Both the position numbers and the translations under genes were made by a program. A stretch of 64,000 nt of DNA from Phycisphaerales bacterium (GTDB taxonomy: Bacteria; Planctomycetota; Phycisphaerae; Phycisphaerales; UBA1924). Shown here in pieces: positions 37,180 through 46,093 of the stretch. The stretch is taken from contig CAJPFG010000003.1 of the NCBI GenBank assembly GCA_905339235.1, forward strand, positions 186,001-250,000. Reading direction: 5' to 3'. Below the pieces are notes generated by a model. The model did no database searches. It was given only the letters and a program-made list of their open reading frames with translations, and was not told where the DNA came from. The stretch's first letter is position 1. Every line of letters begins with the position of its first letter.

Positions 37180-39036
37180 TCAGGCCTCCACCTCGATGTT
37201 GGTCTTGGACTTGGCCTGACAGGCGAGGATGATCCCCTGAGTCTTCTCCTCGGCCGACAGCGCATCCTCAACGGCCATTGTCACCGCACCCTTGAGGAGC
37301 CTCACCTTGCACAGGCCGCAGGTGCCCGCACGGCAGGAGTTGTCGATGGAGACGCCGACGTGCTCCGCGGCCTCGAGCACCGAGGTATCCGGCGGGAGCG
37401 GCGCCGCCTTCTGCGAGATGGAGAATGACACGACCGGCGTGGTCTCGGCGGGGGCCTCGACCATCGCGGTCTGCACCGCGGATCGGCGAGCTTCCTTCTT
37501 CTCGGCAGGGCCGAACGCCTCGGTCCAGACCTGCTCGGGCTTCACGCCGAGCTCGGCCAGCATCACCCTCGTTGCGTCCATCATGGCCGACGGGCCGCAG
37601 ACGTGGATGCGCCGCGTCGGGAGATCTGGAACGGACTGGGCGATCAACTCCTTGGTCAGCCGTCCCTTGGGCCCCATCCACACCGTCCCGTCGCTGCGCG
37701 TCATCGTGGCCACGACGTGAAGGTTGTGGTGCCGCTTCTGGAGGCGTTCGAGCTCGTCGCGGAACACGAAGTCCTCGGAGGTTCGGCACGCGAAGAGCAG
37801 GAACATATCCTTGTTCCACCCGCGGTCGGTGAGGGAGCGGATGATGCACATCAGCGGCGTGATGCCCACGCCCGCCCCGATGAGCACGATGCTCTCGGCC
37901 TCCGACCCCGAGAATGTAAACCGCCCCTGCGGAGCGGAGATCTGCAGCAGATCACCGGGCGCCACACGGTCGTGGAGGTACCTCGACACCACGCCCTGCT
38001 CTTCGCGCTTGACGGTGATCTCCACGTAGTCGCGCTGAGCGGCTGACGAGGCGATCGTGTAGGAGCGCTTGGTGGTCGTTCCCGCCAACGCGACCGCGAG
38101 CGTGAGGAACTGCCCGGGAACGAACGAGAACGGAATCGATCCTCCGGTGGGGTTCACCAGCCGGAGTGTCTTGATGGCGGGCGTCTCTACAAAGACGTTG
38201 GAGACCCGCAGCGATCCGCTCCAAGGCCTGATCGCCGTCGCTGGCGCTTGGGCGATCGCTTGAGGCGCTGCCGCTGTTACGGCCGGCGTTGCGACTACCT
38301 TCGGGGCAGGAGCGACCACCGCGCCCGCGGGCGGTTCCGTGAGACGCCGCAGAAGCGAACTGGCCCGCCGCATCTTCACGAAGTACATGCCGATCACTGC
38401 AAGGCCGAACCCGGCGAGCAGCACCATGATCACCCAGTGGCCCAGCGACCATCCGAGCCAGCCATGCCGCTCTTGGGGTTGCGGTTCAGGAAGGTCCATC
38501 TGCCGCTTGAACCACTGAAGCCCGACCTGCTGGGGCGGCAGACCCTCCGCGATCGCCCGATGGGTGCTCAGCCCGCTGTCGAACCGGGCCGCACCCTCGC
38601 GCAGGCGATTCAGTGCATCCTGCATCGCGGCGTAGTCATTGAGCCCCGCTCGGGTGAGCAAGATGTCCATCGCCTCGCCCATCATCTTGGTGCCGGACTC
38701 CATCCGCTCGTGGGCGGCTCGCTGCAGTTCATCCTTCTGCTCGGGCGTGAGCGACGGCAGTTCCATCAGGCGCGGGTAGAGCTCCTTTGGCGGCACGCGG
38801 AGCATCCCCTCCATCATGCCTTCCATGCCCGCCATGCCGCCCGGGGACGTGGCGGAAGTACTCCCGGGCTGCTGCGCGCCTGCGCCCTGTGGGTGGTGCT
38901 TGGCGTGCTCCTCGGGAGAGACCTGCGCGCTCAGTGGCGAACCCATCACGCTTAGGCCCACCGCAACGATGGCGCGTGTGACGAACAGCCATCGCGGTTT
39001 CGGCGAGAACAGTCCCACGGAGAAGGGTTCAAGCAT
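37180..39036 (-). CDS. Membrane-bound FAD/NAD(P) reductase with 2Fe-2S ferredoxin domain
   Basis: A 618-residue fusion. Order: signal/anchor (1-38), a Met-rich helical segment with LTPEQKDELQRAAHERM (40-190, Spy/CpxP-like), one membrane helix (GHWVIMVLLAGFGLAVIGMY, ~205-225), FAD-binding barrel (KRSYTIASSA), NAD(P) domain (GAGVGITPLMCIIRSL), then a plant-type [2Fe-2S] domain with CRAGTCGLCKVRL and a later Cys near ILACQ. It probably moves electrons from NAD(P)H to the neighbouring b-type protein. A periplasmic metal-sensing-like head joined to a cytoplasmic reductase is unusual. Confidence 0.85.
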   Translation of the reverse strand: MLEPFSVGLFSPKPRWLFVTRAIVAVGLSVMGSPLSAQVSPEEHAKHHPQGAGAQQPGSTSATSPGGMAGMEGMMEGMLRVPPKELYPRLMELPSLTPEQKDELQRAAHERMESGTKMMGEAMDILLTRAGLNDYAAMQDALNRLREGAARFDSGLSTHRAIAEGLPPQQVGLQWFKRQMDLPEPQPQERHGWLGWSLGHWVIMVLLAGFGLAVIGMYFVKMRRASSLLRRLTEPPAGAVVAPAPKVVATPAVTAAAPQAIAQAPATAIRPWSGSLRVSNVFVETPAIKTLRLVNPTGGSIPFSFVPGQFLTLAVALAGTTTKRSYTIASSAAQRDYVEITVKREEQGVVSRYLHDRVAPGDLLQISAPQGRFTFSGSEAESIVLIGAGVGITPLMCIIRSLTDRGWNKDMFLLFACRTSEDFVFRDELERLQKRHHNLHVVATMTRSDGTVWMGPKGRLTKELIAQSVPDLPTRRIHVCGPSAMMDATRVMLAELGVKPEQVWTEAFGPAEKKEARRSAVQTAMVEAPAETTPVVSFSISQKAAPLPPDTSVLEAAEHVGVSIDNSCRAGTCGLCKVRLLKGAVTMAVEDALSAEEKTQGIILACQAKSKTNIEVEA

Positions 39037-39048
39037 GGAGGAAGTCTC

Positions 39049-39486
39049 CTAGCTGACAGTGGACTCGGTGCGAGGATCGTGCGGCTGCGGCCTGCCCCTC
39101 TGTTCCGCCTCGTAGGCGCGGCGGATGACCTCGTCGCGCTGCCACTTGCGGAAGTTGGCGGAGTGGACAAGTTGCCCGGTCGTCAGGCCGACCACCAGGT
39201 ACACCGCGGGCCACGCGAACTGGTCCGCGTTGCTCATGGCGGACCCGCGCCAACTCCAGAAAAGGTGAGCGAGGTACAGCACGCTCACACAAGCGGCGGC
39301 GATCAGTCCGCCGCGGCGCTCCATCGCCACCGCTGCCGTGATGACTGGGATCAAGAAGAGGCCAGCCAGCACAATGTGGAGGCCGTGAACCGTGTGGGTC
39401 CGTGTCCCGAGGGCAAAGTGCAAGACGGTGAGCACCACGGCCCACGCGCAGGCACTCCTGATCTGGCTGGCCTTCTCCGTATCCAT
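39049..39486 (-). CDS. Small membrane protein, DUF4118-like
   Basis: A 145-residue protein with four hydrophobic helices, like the sensor module found at the N terminus of some histidine kinases, here without a kinase. The C-terminal tail is charged (ANFRKWQRDEVIRRAYEAEQ). It lies 12 nt upstream of the FAD/2Fe-2S gene, in the same run. Function unknown. Confidence 0.65.
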   Translation of the reverse strand: MDTEKASQIRSACAWAVVLTVLHFALGTRTHTVHGLHIVLAGLFLIPVITAAVAMERRGGLIAAACVSVLYLAHLFWSWRGSAMSNADQFAWPAVYLVVGLTTGQLVHSANFRKWQRDEVIRRAYEAEQRGRPQPHDPRTESTVS

Positions 39487-39495
39487 TGATGATGC

Positions 39496-39843
39496 TCACA
39501 GGTTCTGACCCGACGCCAGCGCGGGCTCCGGGTCGGGCCCTACCACTAGGACCCGGTTCATGGTTCCGAACTGATTGGGCACGCAGCCGGGACAGCCGTT
39601 GTATGCGGGGTCACACCCCGGTTCGCTGCACCACCGACCGTCGACCACAAACTTGTACTCGTACCTGCCCGGCGGCAAGTCGAGCCGGCTGGCCCATGTT
39701 CCGTCTTCGGGTGATCGCTTCAGGCGGTGGTCATGCGGTTTCCAGTTGTTGAACGTGCCCGCGACGTACACCTCCTTGGCTTCGGGTGCCTTGATCGACA
39801 CGGCGACGCCGCCGGTCTTGCGTTGCGATGTGTGCCTGCTCAT
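39496..39843 (-). CDS. Glycogen-binding/CBM48-like small protein
   Basis: About 115 residues from the ATG at 39843. VAVSIKAPEAKEVYVAGTFN, NWKPHDHRLKRSPEDGTWAS and LPPGRYEYKFVVDGRW match the E-set/AMPK glycogen-binding domain. The tail has PGCDPAYNGCPGCVPNQFG, an unusual Cys-rich insert that might bind metal. Stand-alone domains of this kind occur widely in planctomycetes and proteobacteria. Its place inside a copper island is unexplained. Confidence 0.8.
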   Translation of the reverse strand: MSRHTSQRKTGGVAVSIKAPEAKEVYVAGTFNNWKPHDHRLKRSPEDGTWASRLDLPPGRYEYKFVVDGRWCSEPGCDPAYNGCPGCVPNQFGTMNRVLVVGPDPEPALASGQNL

Positions 39844-39881
39844 GGTGTGTCTCCTTTGGCGTGTCGGTCCGTGTGGTTCGG

Positions 39882-40931
39882 TCACATGTCTCCCATCCCT
39901 CCGGCTCCGCCGCCCATGCCCGGCATCGCACCGGGTTGATTGGCGGGCGCCGGATTGGCGGGCACCATGCCGGTAAGCTGCTTGCGCTGGTCGTCGGTGA
40001 GCACGGCGGCGGCCTTGCCCACGTCGCGGATGAACGAGATGCGTTGCTCGCTCTTGAGCTGCTCGATCTCGCGGGCCTTTGCCTCGACCTTCGCGGCGTC
40101 GGGCGCGTCGGCGCCGGTCAGGTCCCAGAGCTCCTGTTCGGCCTGATCGATCTTGCGCTGCAGCGTCGCCTGGTTGAGCAGGGACTGTTCCTTGATCTCG
40201 CCGAGCTGCTTCTGCTGCTCAACGGTGAGCGTGACGTGCGAGCCGTGGTCGAGGAAGAAGCCCGTGGCCCCGAGGTGGTAGATGTGGGAAGCGCCAGGGA
40301 ATCCGGGGAGGGCCGACGCCATCCCGCCCGTGTTCATGCCGCCTCCCATGCGCGACATGCCCATCCCCATCATCTGATCCATCATGCCCATCATGCCGGA
40401 CATGCCGCCGCCCGAGCCACCGCCCATACCACCCATCATCATCTTGTCCATGTCCATCATGCCCATCCCGCCCCCGCCGGACATGCCTGGCATGGACGAA
40501 CTGCCGCTCGGCATGCCCTGCATGGCACCGCCGCCCTGCGGCATCGCGCCTCCACCCATGCCCTTCATTCCCATGCCCGGCCCCCCCGACCCCATCTGAG
40601 GCCGTCCCATCTGCATGCCGGGCTGCATGCCGCCCTGGGGCATCGGCTGCGGTGCCCCCCCGGAGGCGTGCCCCTGGGCCAAGGCAGCCTGGAGCTGCGC
40701 GATCTGCGCACGGAGTTCCGCGAGTTGCCGCACCAGTTCGGCGTTGTCGGCCGGCTGAGCAGCCGTCTGGGGGTGGGCCCCCGCTCCCTGCGCCACGTGG
40801 GCGGCGTGGATTGCCGGATCGACCCCGGGCGGGGGCTGAGACCCGGCCGGGGCCTGCGGCTGCGCGAACGCGAACGAGCTGAGGACGGTGCCGGCGACAA
40901 GCGCCACGATCGACATGCGAGAACGGTTCAT
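39882..40931 (-). CDS. Secreted Met/Gly-rich Spy-like protein
   Basis: A 349-residue protein with a Sec signal (SIVALVAGTVLSSFAFAQ). Residues ~75-215 are extremely Met/Gly-rich, with repeats such as GMGMMDMDKMMMGGMGGG, a likely Cu(I)/Ag(I)-binding sink. The rest is helical with LTVEQQKQLGEIKEQSLLNQ and LTDDQRKQLTGM, the LTxxQ motif of Spy/CpxP periplasmic chaperones. It probably binds copper in the periplasm. Its ATG overlaps the stop of the previous gene by 4 nt. Confidence 0.85.
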   Translation of the reverse strand: MNRSRMSIVALVAGTVLSSFAFAQPQAPAGSQPPPGVDPAIHAAHVAQGAGAHPQTAAQPADNAELVRQLAELRAQIAQLQAALAQGHASGGAPQPMPQGGMQPGMQMGRPQMGSGGPGMGMKGMGGGAMPQGGGAMQGMPSGSSSMPGMSGGGGMGMMDMDKMMMGGMGGGSGGGMSGMMGMMDQMMGMGMSRMGGGMNTGGMASALPGFPGASHIYHLGATGFFLDHGSHVTLTVEQQKQLGEIKEQSLLNQATLQRKIDQAEQELWDLTGADAPDAAKVEAKAREIEQLKSEQRISFIRDVGKAAAVLTDDQRKQLTGMVPANPAPANQPGAMPGMGGGAGGMGDM

Positions 40932-41593
40932 GAGCGATCTCCTTTTGCAGGTGCGGGACTCGAGGACGAAGACGGAGCGCGACGCCCGCGCTCAGCTTTT
41001 TCCAATGTCAACAGGAAACTCAGGCCCGGGTCCTTCGACTCCGAGGCCTGCAATCGCGGCCAATGACGGCGCACATAGCCGCGCAGGTAGTCCAGGACCG
41101 ATCCGAGCAGAATGACCTGGAAGCGGCGGGAGGGTGCCTCCGGGGGCAGTGAGCCAAACGCAACCAGTCGCACGCGATGGCCGGCAGGGGTGCGTGCATG
41201 CCCTTCGCGCACCAGCCGATGCGCGAGCTCCACGGCCACAGTCGGCTCGCAGCAGCCGAAGCGCGTGAGCGCTGCCGCGAGCACCCCGGGGTCGGATGCC
41301 GCGCGGTTCAGCACCGCCCGCCCCTCCTTCACCTCACCGACAATCATGTCCGGCGTTCCCGCCCGAACATCAAGCGCCGGGTCCGTCTCGATCTCGCACG
41401 CCGCGTCCGCTCCGTCCGAGCCGATCGGTGCGCGCAGTGTGCAGGAATGTCCGAATCGAAAGCCCAGCACGTCCAGATCGGTGGCCGCCTGATACCCACC
41501 GGCCGGAAGCGCCTCAACGACCGGGTACTCGGTGACGGTCAGGTAGCCGTTGACCCGCAGGTATGTCTGCACCAACGCAACAGCGTTATCCAT
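40928..41593 (-). CDS. Hypothetical protein with possible PD-(D/E)xK nuclease fold
   Basis: About 221 residues from the ATG at 41593. MDNAVALVQTYLRVNGYLTV is followed by TDLDVLGFRFG and later PDMIVGEVKEGRAVLN, a D...ExK spacing like PD-(D/E)xK nucleases. The C-terminal ~30 residues are Ser/Pro/basic. No copper link is evident. It overlaps the Met-rich gene by 4 nt. Nuclease activity is a motif-level guess. Confidence 0.6.
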   Translation of the reverse strand: MDNAVALVQTYLRVNGYLTVTEYPVVEALPAGGYQAATDLDVLGFRFGHSCTLRAPIGSDGADAACEIETDPALDVRAGTPDMIVGEVKEGRAVLNRAASDPGVLAAALTRFGCCEPTVAVELAHRLVREGHARTPAGHRVRLVAFGSLPPEAPSRRFQVILLGSVLDYLRGYVRRHWPRLQASESKDPGLSFLLTLEKAERGRRAPSSSSSPAPAKGDRS

Positions 41594-41668
41594 GATCGCC
41601 ACCTCCCTTCGGGCCATCGAGGCGGCCGGTCGAGGACTGAGTGGCGCCCGATCCTTGAAATGGTCCGT

Positions 41669-43087
41669 TCATAGTGAAGGCCCCTGAGCGCCGCTTGCTT
41701 TGGCTGGCTCCGGAGCGGCCAGCCGACCTCCGACCGCCTCCTCAAGCGCAACGCGAGCGAGCCGCGCATCGCGCTCCAAATCGTTCAGTGTGCGCCGAGC
41801 CTCGATCACTTCGCGCTGCGCGTCCAGCAGCACCGTTACGTCCGCCTGTCCTGCCTTGAGGGCAGCCTCTGCAAGCGTCAGATTGTGCTCGGAGAGCGCC
41901 AGCACGGTGGTGCGGTACTGCTCGAGGAGCCGCGCGGCACTGTCAAGTTCGATCCACGCCACTCGGGCTTCGCGGACGGCCCGCTGCGCGACGGCCTCGT
42001 GCGTGGCCAGGGCCGCCCGTGCCATCGACCCGGCCTTGGCGATCTGAGCCTCGTTGGTGTCGAAGATTGGGATCGCCAACTCGACCACCGGACCGATGGA
42101 CTTGTCGCCCGACTCCGACCGCTCGAAGTCGGCACCGAGGCCCAAGTCCCGCAGGCGGCTCCGCTGCTCGACCGAGAGGTCCGCGCTCAGGGCGAGCGCA
42201 ACCGACCGCGACGCCGCGACATCCAGCCGCTGCGACCCCGCCAGAGCGATCACGGTGGCCTCATCGAGCGTCTGCGGCGCAGACACCAACGCGCCTTCAT
42301 CGACGGCCCAGTCCGCGTTCTCTGCCGCAAAGCCGATCAGCTCGAGCATCCGGCGGCGCTCTTTGGCCAGCTCTCGCATGACCACAACCCGCTCGGCATC
42401 GGCCTTGGCCAGCTGCTGACGGGCGCGGTTGACGTCCAGCGTCGTCCCCTCGCCGCCTCGCACTCGGGCGTCGAGGGAATTGATCGACTTCTGGATGGTC
42501 GCGAGGTTCTGTTCTGCTAGCGCGACCGCACGCTGACCAAAGGCGATGCGCGTATGCAAGGCCTTCACCTCCGCGACCAGCGCGAGGGCCTTGTCAGATA
42601 CGTCCAGCACGGTCTGGTTGAGCCTCGCATCAGCTGCCCGGATCTTTCCTCCCCGGAGCCAGAGGGCCGTAAAGGACTGGACAAGCTGCGCCCCGACAAA
42701 CGTGCCACCGCTCACAGGGTCGAAGGGGAATCGCAGCGTGAGCCCGACGACGGGGTTGGGCAACAGTCCCGCCTGCACAAGGTCTGCCCGTGAGGCCGCG
42801 ATCAGTTCAACCTCCGATCTGATGTCGCGGTTGTTCCTGAGCGCCATCCCCAGGGCCAACTCAACCGTGAGGGGCGAGCGTCCGTCCCACGTTGTCAGCG
42901 ACGCCTCCCAGGGACCATCCCATCCGGGCGCAACGCCCGATCGGTCGGTGACCGTGTGCGCGGCGCGGTCGATGTCCGCCTTCGGATCGAGCGAGGCGCA
43001 TCCGCCCGCGAGCACCGCGAGCGCCAGCGCGACCGGGGCCATCGGGCGGGTGAAGTGAGGTGGGCACTTGAAGCGTTGGAACATCAT
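41669..43087 (-). CDS. TolC-family outer-membrane efflux lipoprotein (second copy)
   Basis: About 472 residues from MMFQRFKCPPHF. The signal APVALALAVLAGGCASLDPK has a lipobox Cys. The OEP blocks are visible: NNRDIRSEVELIAASRADLV and EHNLTLAEAALKAGQADVTV. It is the more likely partner of CusA/CusB because the metal-binding genes between them belong to the same run, but pairing is inferred from location only. Confidence 0.88.
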   Translation of the reverse strand: MMFQRFKCPPHFTRPMAPVALALAVLAGGCASLDPKADIDRAAHTVTDRSGVAPGWDGPWEASLTTWDGRSPLTVELALGMALRNNRDIRSEVELIAASRADLVQAGLLPNPVVGLTLRFPFDPVSGGTFVGAQLVQSFTALWLRGGKIRAADARLNQTVLDVSDKALALVAEVKALHTRIAFGQRAVALAEQNLATIQKSINSLDARVRGGEGTTLDVNRARQQLAKADAERVVVMRELAKERRRMLELIGFAAENADWAVDEGALVSAPQTLDEATVIALAGSQRLDVAASRSVALALSADLSVEQRSRLRDLGLGADFERSESGDKSIGPVVELAIPIFDTNEAQIAKAGSMARAALATHEAVAQRAVREARVAWIELDSAARLLEQYRTTVLALSEHNLTLAEAALKAGQADVTVLLDAQREVIEARRTLNDLERDARLARVALEEAVGGRLAAPEPAKASGAQGPSL

Positions 43088-43150
43088 GCGGGCAGTCTCC
43101 ACGGTCGAATCAGCCCGCGCAACTCTTGCAGCGCGGGACTAGGTGGGTTC

Positions 43151-44251
43151 TTACTTGTGCTCGTGGTGGTGCCCGTCGTCGGGCTGAGCGCCGTGCGGCG
43201 TCTTCGCCGTCGTACCGGCGATCGCATCCGCGAGTTTCTTGGTACGCACCTCTTCGGTGAGCCCGCCCCATCGCAGGGCGCAATCACCGTCACAGAATCC
43301 GACGGTCAGCCCGTTGAACTCCCGCGTGTGGAACTCGTTCACCTTGTCGCCGGTCATCGGGCAGATCTCATTGACCGTCTTGCCCGCCGCCTGGACCGTG
43401 GGCTCCGCCTTCCGCTCCGGCCGGCTCGACCAGTGCAGGTGCGCGATCTTCTGCGTCCCGCCCTCGTCCACGACGACATAGGTCACGGCGGCGAGGTACT
43501 TCTTGGTGAGTTCCTTATGGTTAGGGTCGGGAACGGTGAACGAGCCGATGTGGCGGACGATCGTGGTGGTGCCGAAGGTCTGCATGTCCTCCTTGGTCAG
43601 GGTCATCGTGAAATCCGGCATTTCCTTGAGTTCCGGCAGCAGGTGGTGGTCGCGGTAGGTCTCCCACGTCCCCTCGTCACTGGCGTTCTCGCTCACTGTG
43701 GCACGGCCATTATCCAGGAAGAGCGCGTTGAGGGCCGCTGCGTCCGCCTTCGCGCACGCGGCGAGATAGCCGCGGGCGGCCGCCAACGCCGGGTTGCTCT
43801 GGAGCGTGCCCGCACCGACCCGGTTGTCCTGGCCGATGTAGGCCGGCGCGAGCGCCGCCGGAGCGTTGATCGCCGTCACGGCCTCGGGCGCGTGCTTGGC
43901 GAGCAGGGCCATCTTCTCCTCGTCGGTCTTCTTGTCCCACTTGCCCTCGCAGCCGGGGCAGCAGAACCCGATGGTCACGCCCTTGAACAAGCGCGTGGGG
44001 GACTTCTTGTCCACCTCGTTGCCCTTGATGGGGCAGACCTTGTTGACGGGCTCGGCGCCCACGCTCGCCATCGACGCCGCGAGCACGGCCAGCGCGGCGG
44101 GCGATCCCGAGCCCGCCGGGGACACGCTCGCCGATTCAGTCGTGGTTGCCGCGGTCTTGGGCGCACCGCAGCACTGCGAGAGTGCCGCGGGCGTGAGCAT
44201 CCCTGCGACGAGGATTGAGGTCGAAGTGAACAGGACGGTGGCACGGATCAT
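43151..44251 (-). CDS. Secreted protein with two YHS/TRASH-like domains
   Basis: A 366-residue protein with a Sec signal (TSILVAGMLTPAALSQ). Residues ~70-115 (KVCPIKGNEVDKKSP to FCCPGCEGKW) and ~305-345 (ICPMTGDKVNEFHTREF to FCDGDCALRW) are Cys motifs of YHS/TRASH-type heavy-metal domains. The middle (~150-290) looks like a nuclear-transport-factor-2-like fold (ARGYLAACAKADAAALNALF). The tail is His-rich (GHHHEHK). A periplasmic metal-binding role is likely; the arrangement is unusual. Confidence 0.78.
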   Translation of the reverse strand: MIRATVLFTSTSILVAGMLTPAALSQCCGAPKTAATTTESASVSPAGSGSPAALAVLAASMASVGAEPVNKVCPIKGNEVDKKSPTRLFKGVTIGFCCPGCEGKWDKKTDEEKMALLAKHAPEAVTAINAPAALAPAYIGQDNRVGAGTLQSNPALAAARGYLAACAKADAAALNALFLDNGRATVSENASDEGTWETYRDHHLLPELKEMPDFTMTLTKEDMQTFGTTTIVRHIGSFTVPDPNHKELTKKYLAAVTYVVVDEGGTQKIAHLHWSSRPERKAEPTVQAAGKTVNEICPMTGDKVNEFHTREFNGLTVGFCDGDCALRWGGLTEEVRTKKLADAIAGTTAKTPHGAQPDDGHHHEHK

Positions 44252-44296
44252 CGGGAATCTCCAAAGAAAGTGGTTCTGGTCAACGGAGACACGGGT

Positions 44297-44629
44297 TCAC
44301 TTGGCGGCGGTCTTGGGCACGCACCGGTCACAGTCCACGCCCTCCGGGGCGCAGGTGGCGCACCGGACCTTCAGCACGCCGTCCTTCTCGTAGATGGTCA
44401 TCTCGTCCTTGCAGTCCTCGCACATGTGCGTGGTGATGGTGCGGTTCGTGGCCAAGCCGCCGCGCGGGCCGCCGGTGCTCCGGGCTTTGCGGATCTGGTC
44501 GTAACACTTGGTACACACAGAGACCTGCCCGGCCTCGGCCTTGGCCACATCGTGCTTGCTGGTCGCACAGCCTTGGGCGAGCAGCACGGATGCGGCGGCG
44601 AGCAGTAGAAGCGGGCGGATGGGTGTCAT
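44297..44629 (-). CDS. Cys-rich lipoprotein
   Basis: A 110-residue lipoprotein (LLLLAAASVLLAQGCATSK). Four CxxC-type pairs follow: CTKCYDQI, CEDCKDEM, CATCAPEG and CDRCVPK, i.e. two zinc-ribbon-like modules. This composition fits metal or redox binding in the periplasm. No named family. It is part of the minus-strand metal run, 108 nt downstream of the heavy-metal-binding gene. Confidence 0.75.
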   Translation of the reverse strand: MTPIRPLLLLAAASVLLAQGCATSKHDVAKAEAGQVSVCTKCYDQIRKARSTGGPRGGLATNRTITTHMCEDCKDEMTIYEKDGVLKVRCATCAPEGVDCDRCVPKTAAK

Positions 44630-44737
44630 GGGCCGATCTCCGGGAACAGGGCGTGCTCCTCCCGCCGCACCGTGCGGCGAGACGACGAGCGATGAATCGG
44701 CCCGTGCCGCTTTCGCGGCGCGGGGCGCGGTGGTTAC

Positions 44738-46081
44738 TTACTTGCCGTGATCGTGCGGCTTGGCCTCGCCCGAGCCCTCGCCCTTGGCGACATTGAACGT
44801 GAAGGGCACGGTGATGACCTTGCCGTTGTGCTGGAACTGGGCCCATCCCTTGTAGAGCCCCGCGGCCTTGAAGTGCGCCTCGAAGTCCACCTTCGGGCCG
44901 CCCTTCGTGTCGCTGTGCCCCTGCTTGGCGTGGTCGTGGTCGCCCTCGGCGTGCTCGTGCGGATGGCTGTGGACGAACTCCTTGAGGTCCTGGCTCATGA
45001 TGACCAGGTGCCCCATCGCGCCGAGGTAGGGCGTCAGGTCGCTCACGGGCTTGCCGTCCTTGGCGATCGTGTACGACATCGTCGTCGGCTTGCCCGTGGT
45101 CACGGGTCCGCCGGTGTTGAGCGTGACGGTGTACCCGTCCACCGTCTTGGGCTTGTCGCTGTCGGCCTTAAGTGCAACTGGCGCGGCGGGCGCGCCCTCG
45201 ACTTTCAGCGTCACCGGCACAACCTGCATCCCCACGTCCTTGGGCGTGAAGTCGTGGAAGAGCGTGTACTCACCGCCGGCGGGGAAGGTCCAGGTGAACG
45301 TGAACGTGCCGTCGGGCTGGAGCGCCGGGTGCTCGTGGGCGTACCACGAGAGGTCCTTGCTGACCATCAAGAGGTGCAGCGGCATCTCGTGGACGATCTC
45401 GACGGTCTTGACGGCCAGGCCGCGCGGGTCCTTGATCGTAAACAGCAGGTTCGCGGGCTTACCCGCCGTGATGGTCCCGCCGATGGGCTTGACCTCGACC
45501 GTGAACTGCTCGCTGGTCTGCTTCTTGAGTTTCATGTGGCAGACCGGGCACTCGCCGGGCTTGTCGTAGGTCTTGCTTCCCTCGCAGTGCATCGGGCAGT
45601 AGTACGTGGCGGGCGCGACCGCCTCGATCTTCGCCGCCGCTGCCTTCACCTTGTCGAACTGGGACTTGCTGGCCGCGAGGTCACCCTTGTCGGCGATCTC
45701 GTGCAGGGCGTCGGCTGCCTCGGCGAGTTCCTTGCCGGCAAGGTTGGCATCCTTGACCTTCTCGCGCGGGACGCCGCTGTCCTTCGCCAGCGACAGGGCG
45801 CCCAGGTCCTTGGCCAGCGCGTTCACGGCATTGGCGCGATCGGACACACCCGCGACCGAGCCGCCGGTGAGGGCAGCCTCGATCGCCTTGATCTCATCGG
45901 CGATGCGCCGCGCGGCCTCGCCGAAGGTCTTGGCCTTGGCAACTTCGCCGTGTGCATGACCATCGTCATGCCCGGGCTGAGCCTTCTTGTCACCGTGATC
46001 GTGTTGGGCCATGACGGGCGTGGCCCAGAGCGCCGCGGCCGCGAGGGCCGCCAGGAAGGTCGATGCGGAACGCTTGTTCAT
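44738..46081 (-). CDS. Heavy-metal-binding periplasmic protein with FixH/YtkA-like domains
   Basis: A 447-residue protein with a Sec signal (AALAAAALWATPVMAQ) and a His-rich start (HDHGDKK). A helical region (~50-150) is followed by a heavy-metal-binding domain YYCPMHCEGSKTYDKPGECP, then VCHMKLKK. Two beta-sandwich repeats of YtkA type follow (PANLLFTIKDPRGLAVKTVE; PTTMSYTIAKDGKPVSDLTP), each with nearby His/Met (HEMPLHLLMV; GHLVIMSQ). It probably presents copper to CusBA. It lies 12 nt after cusA. Confidence 0.85.
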   Translation of the reverse strand: MNKRSASTFLAALAAAALWATPVMAQHDHGDKKAQPGHDDGHAHGEVAKAKTFGEAARRIADEIKAIEAALTGGSVAGVSDRANAVNALAKDLGALSLAKDSGVPREKVKDANLAGKELAEAADALHEIADKGDLAASKSQFDKVKAAAAKIEAVAPATYYCPMHCEGSKTYDKPGECPVCHMKLKKQTSEQFTVEVKPIGGTITAGKPANLLFTIKDPRGLAVKTVEIVHEMPLHLLMVSKDLSWYAHEHPALQPDGTFTFTWTFPAGGEYTLFHDFTPKDVGMQVVPVTLKVEGAPAAPVALKADSDKPKTVDGYTVTLNTGGPVTTGKPTTMSYTIAKDGKPVSDLTPYLGAMGHLVIMSQDLKEFVHSHPHEHAEGDHDHAKQGHSDTKGGPKVDFEAHFKAAGLYKGWAQFQHNGKVITVPFTFNVAKGEGSGEAKPHDHGK

Positions 46082-46093
46082 GCGAGAACTCCT

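Noticed and set aside
39496-39843. CBM48-like protein as a glycogen enzyme
   Set aside because: There is only the binding domain and no catalytic domain or glycogen genes nearby.
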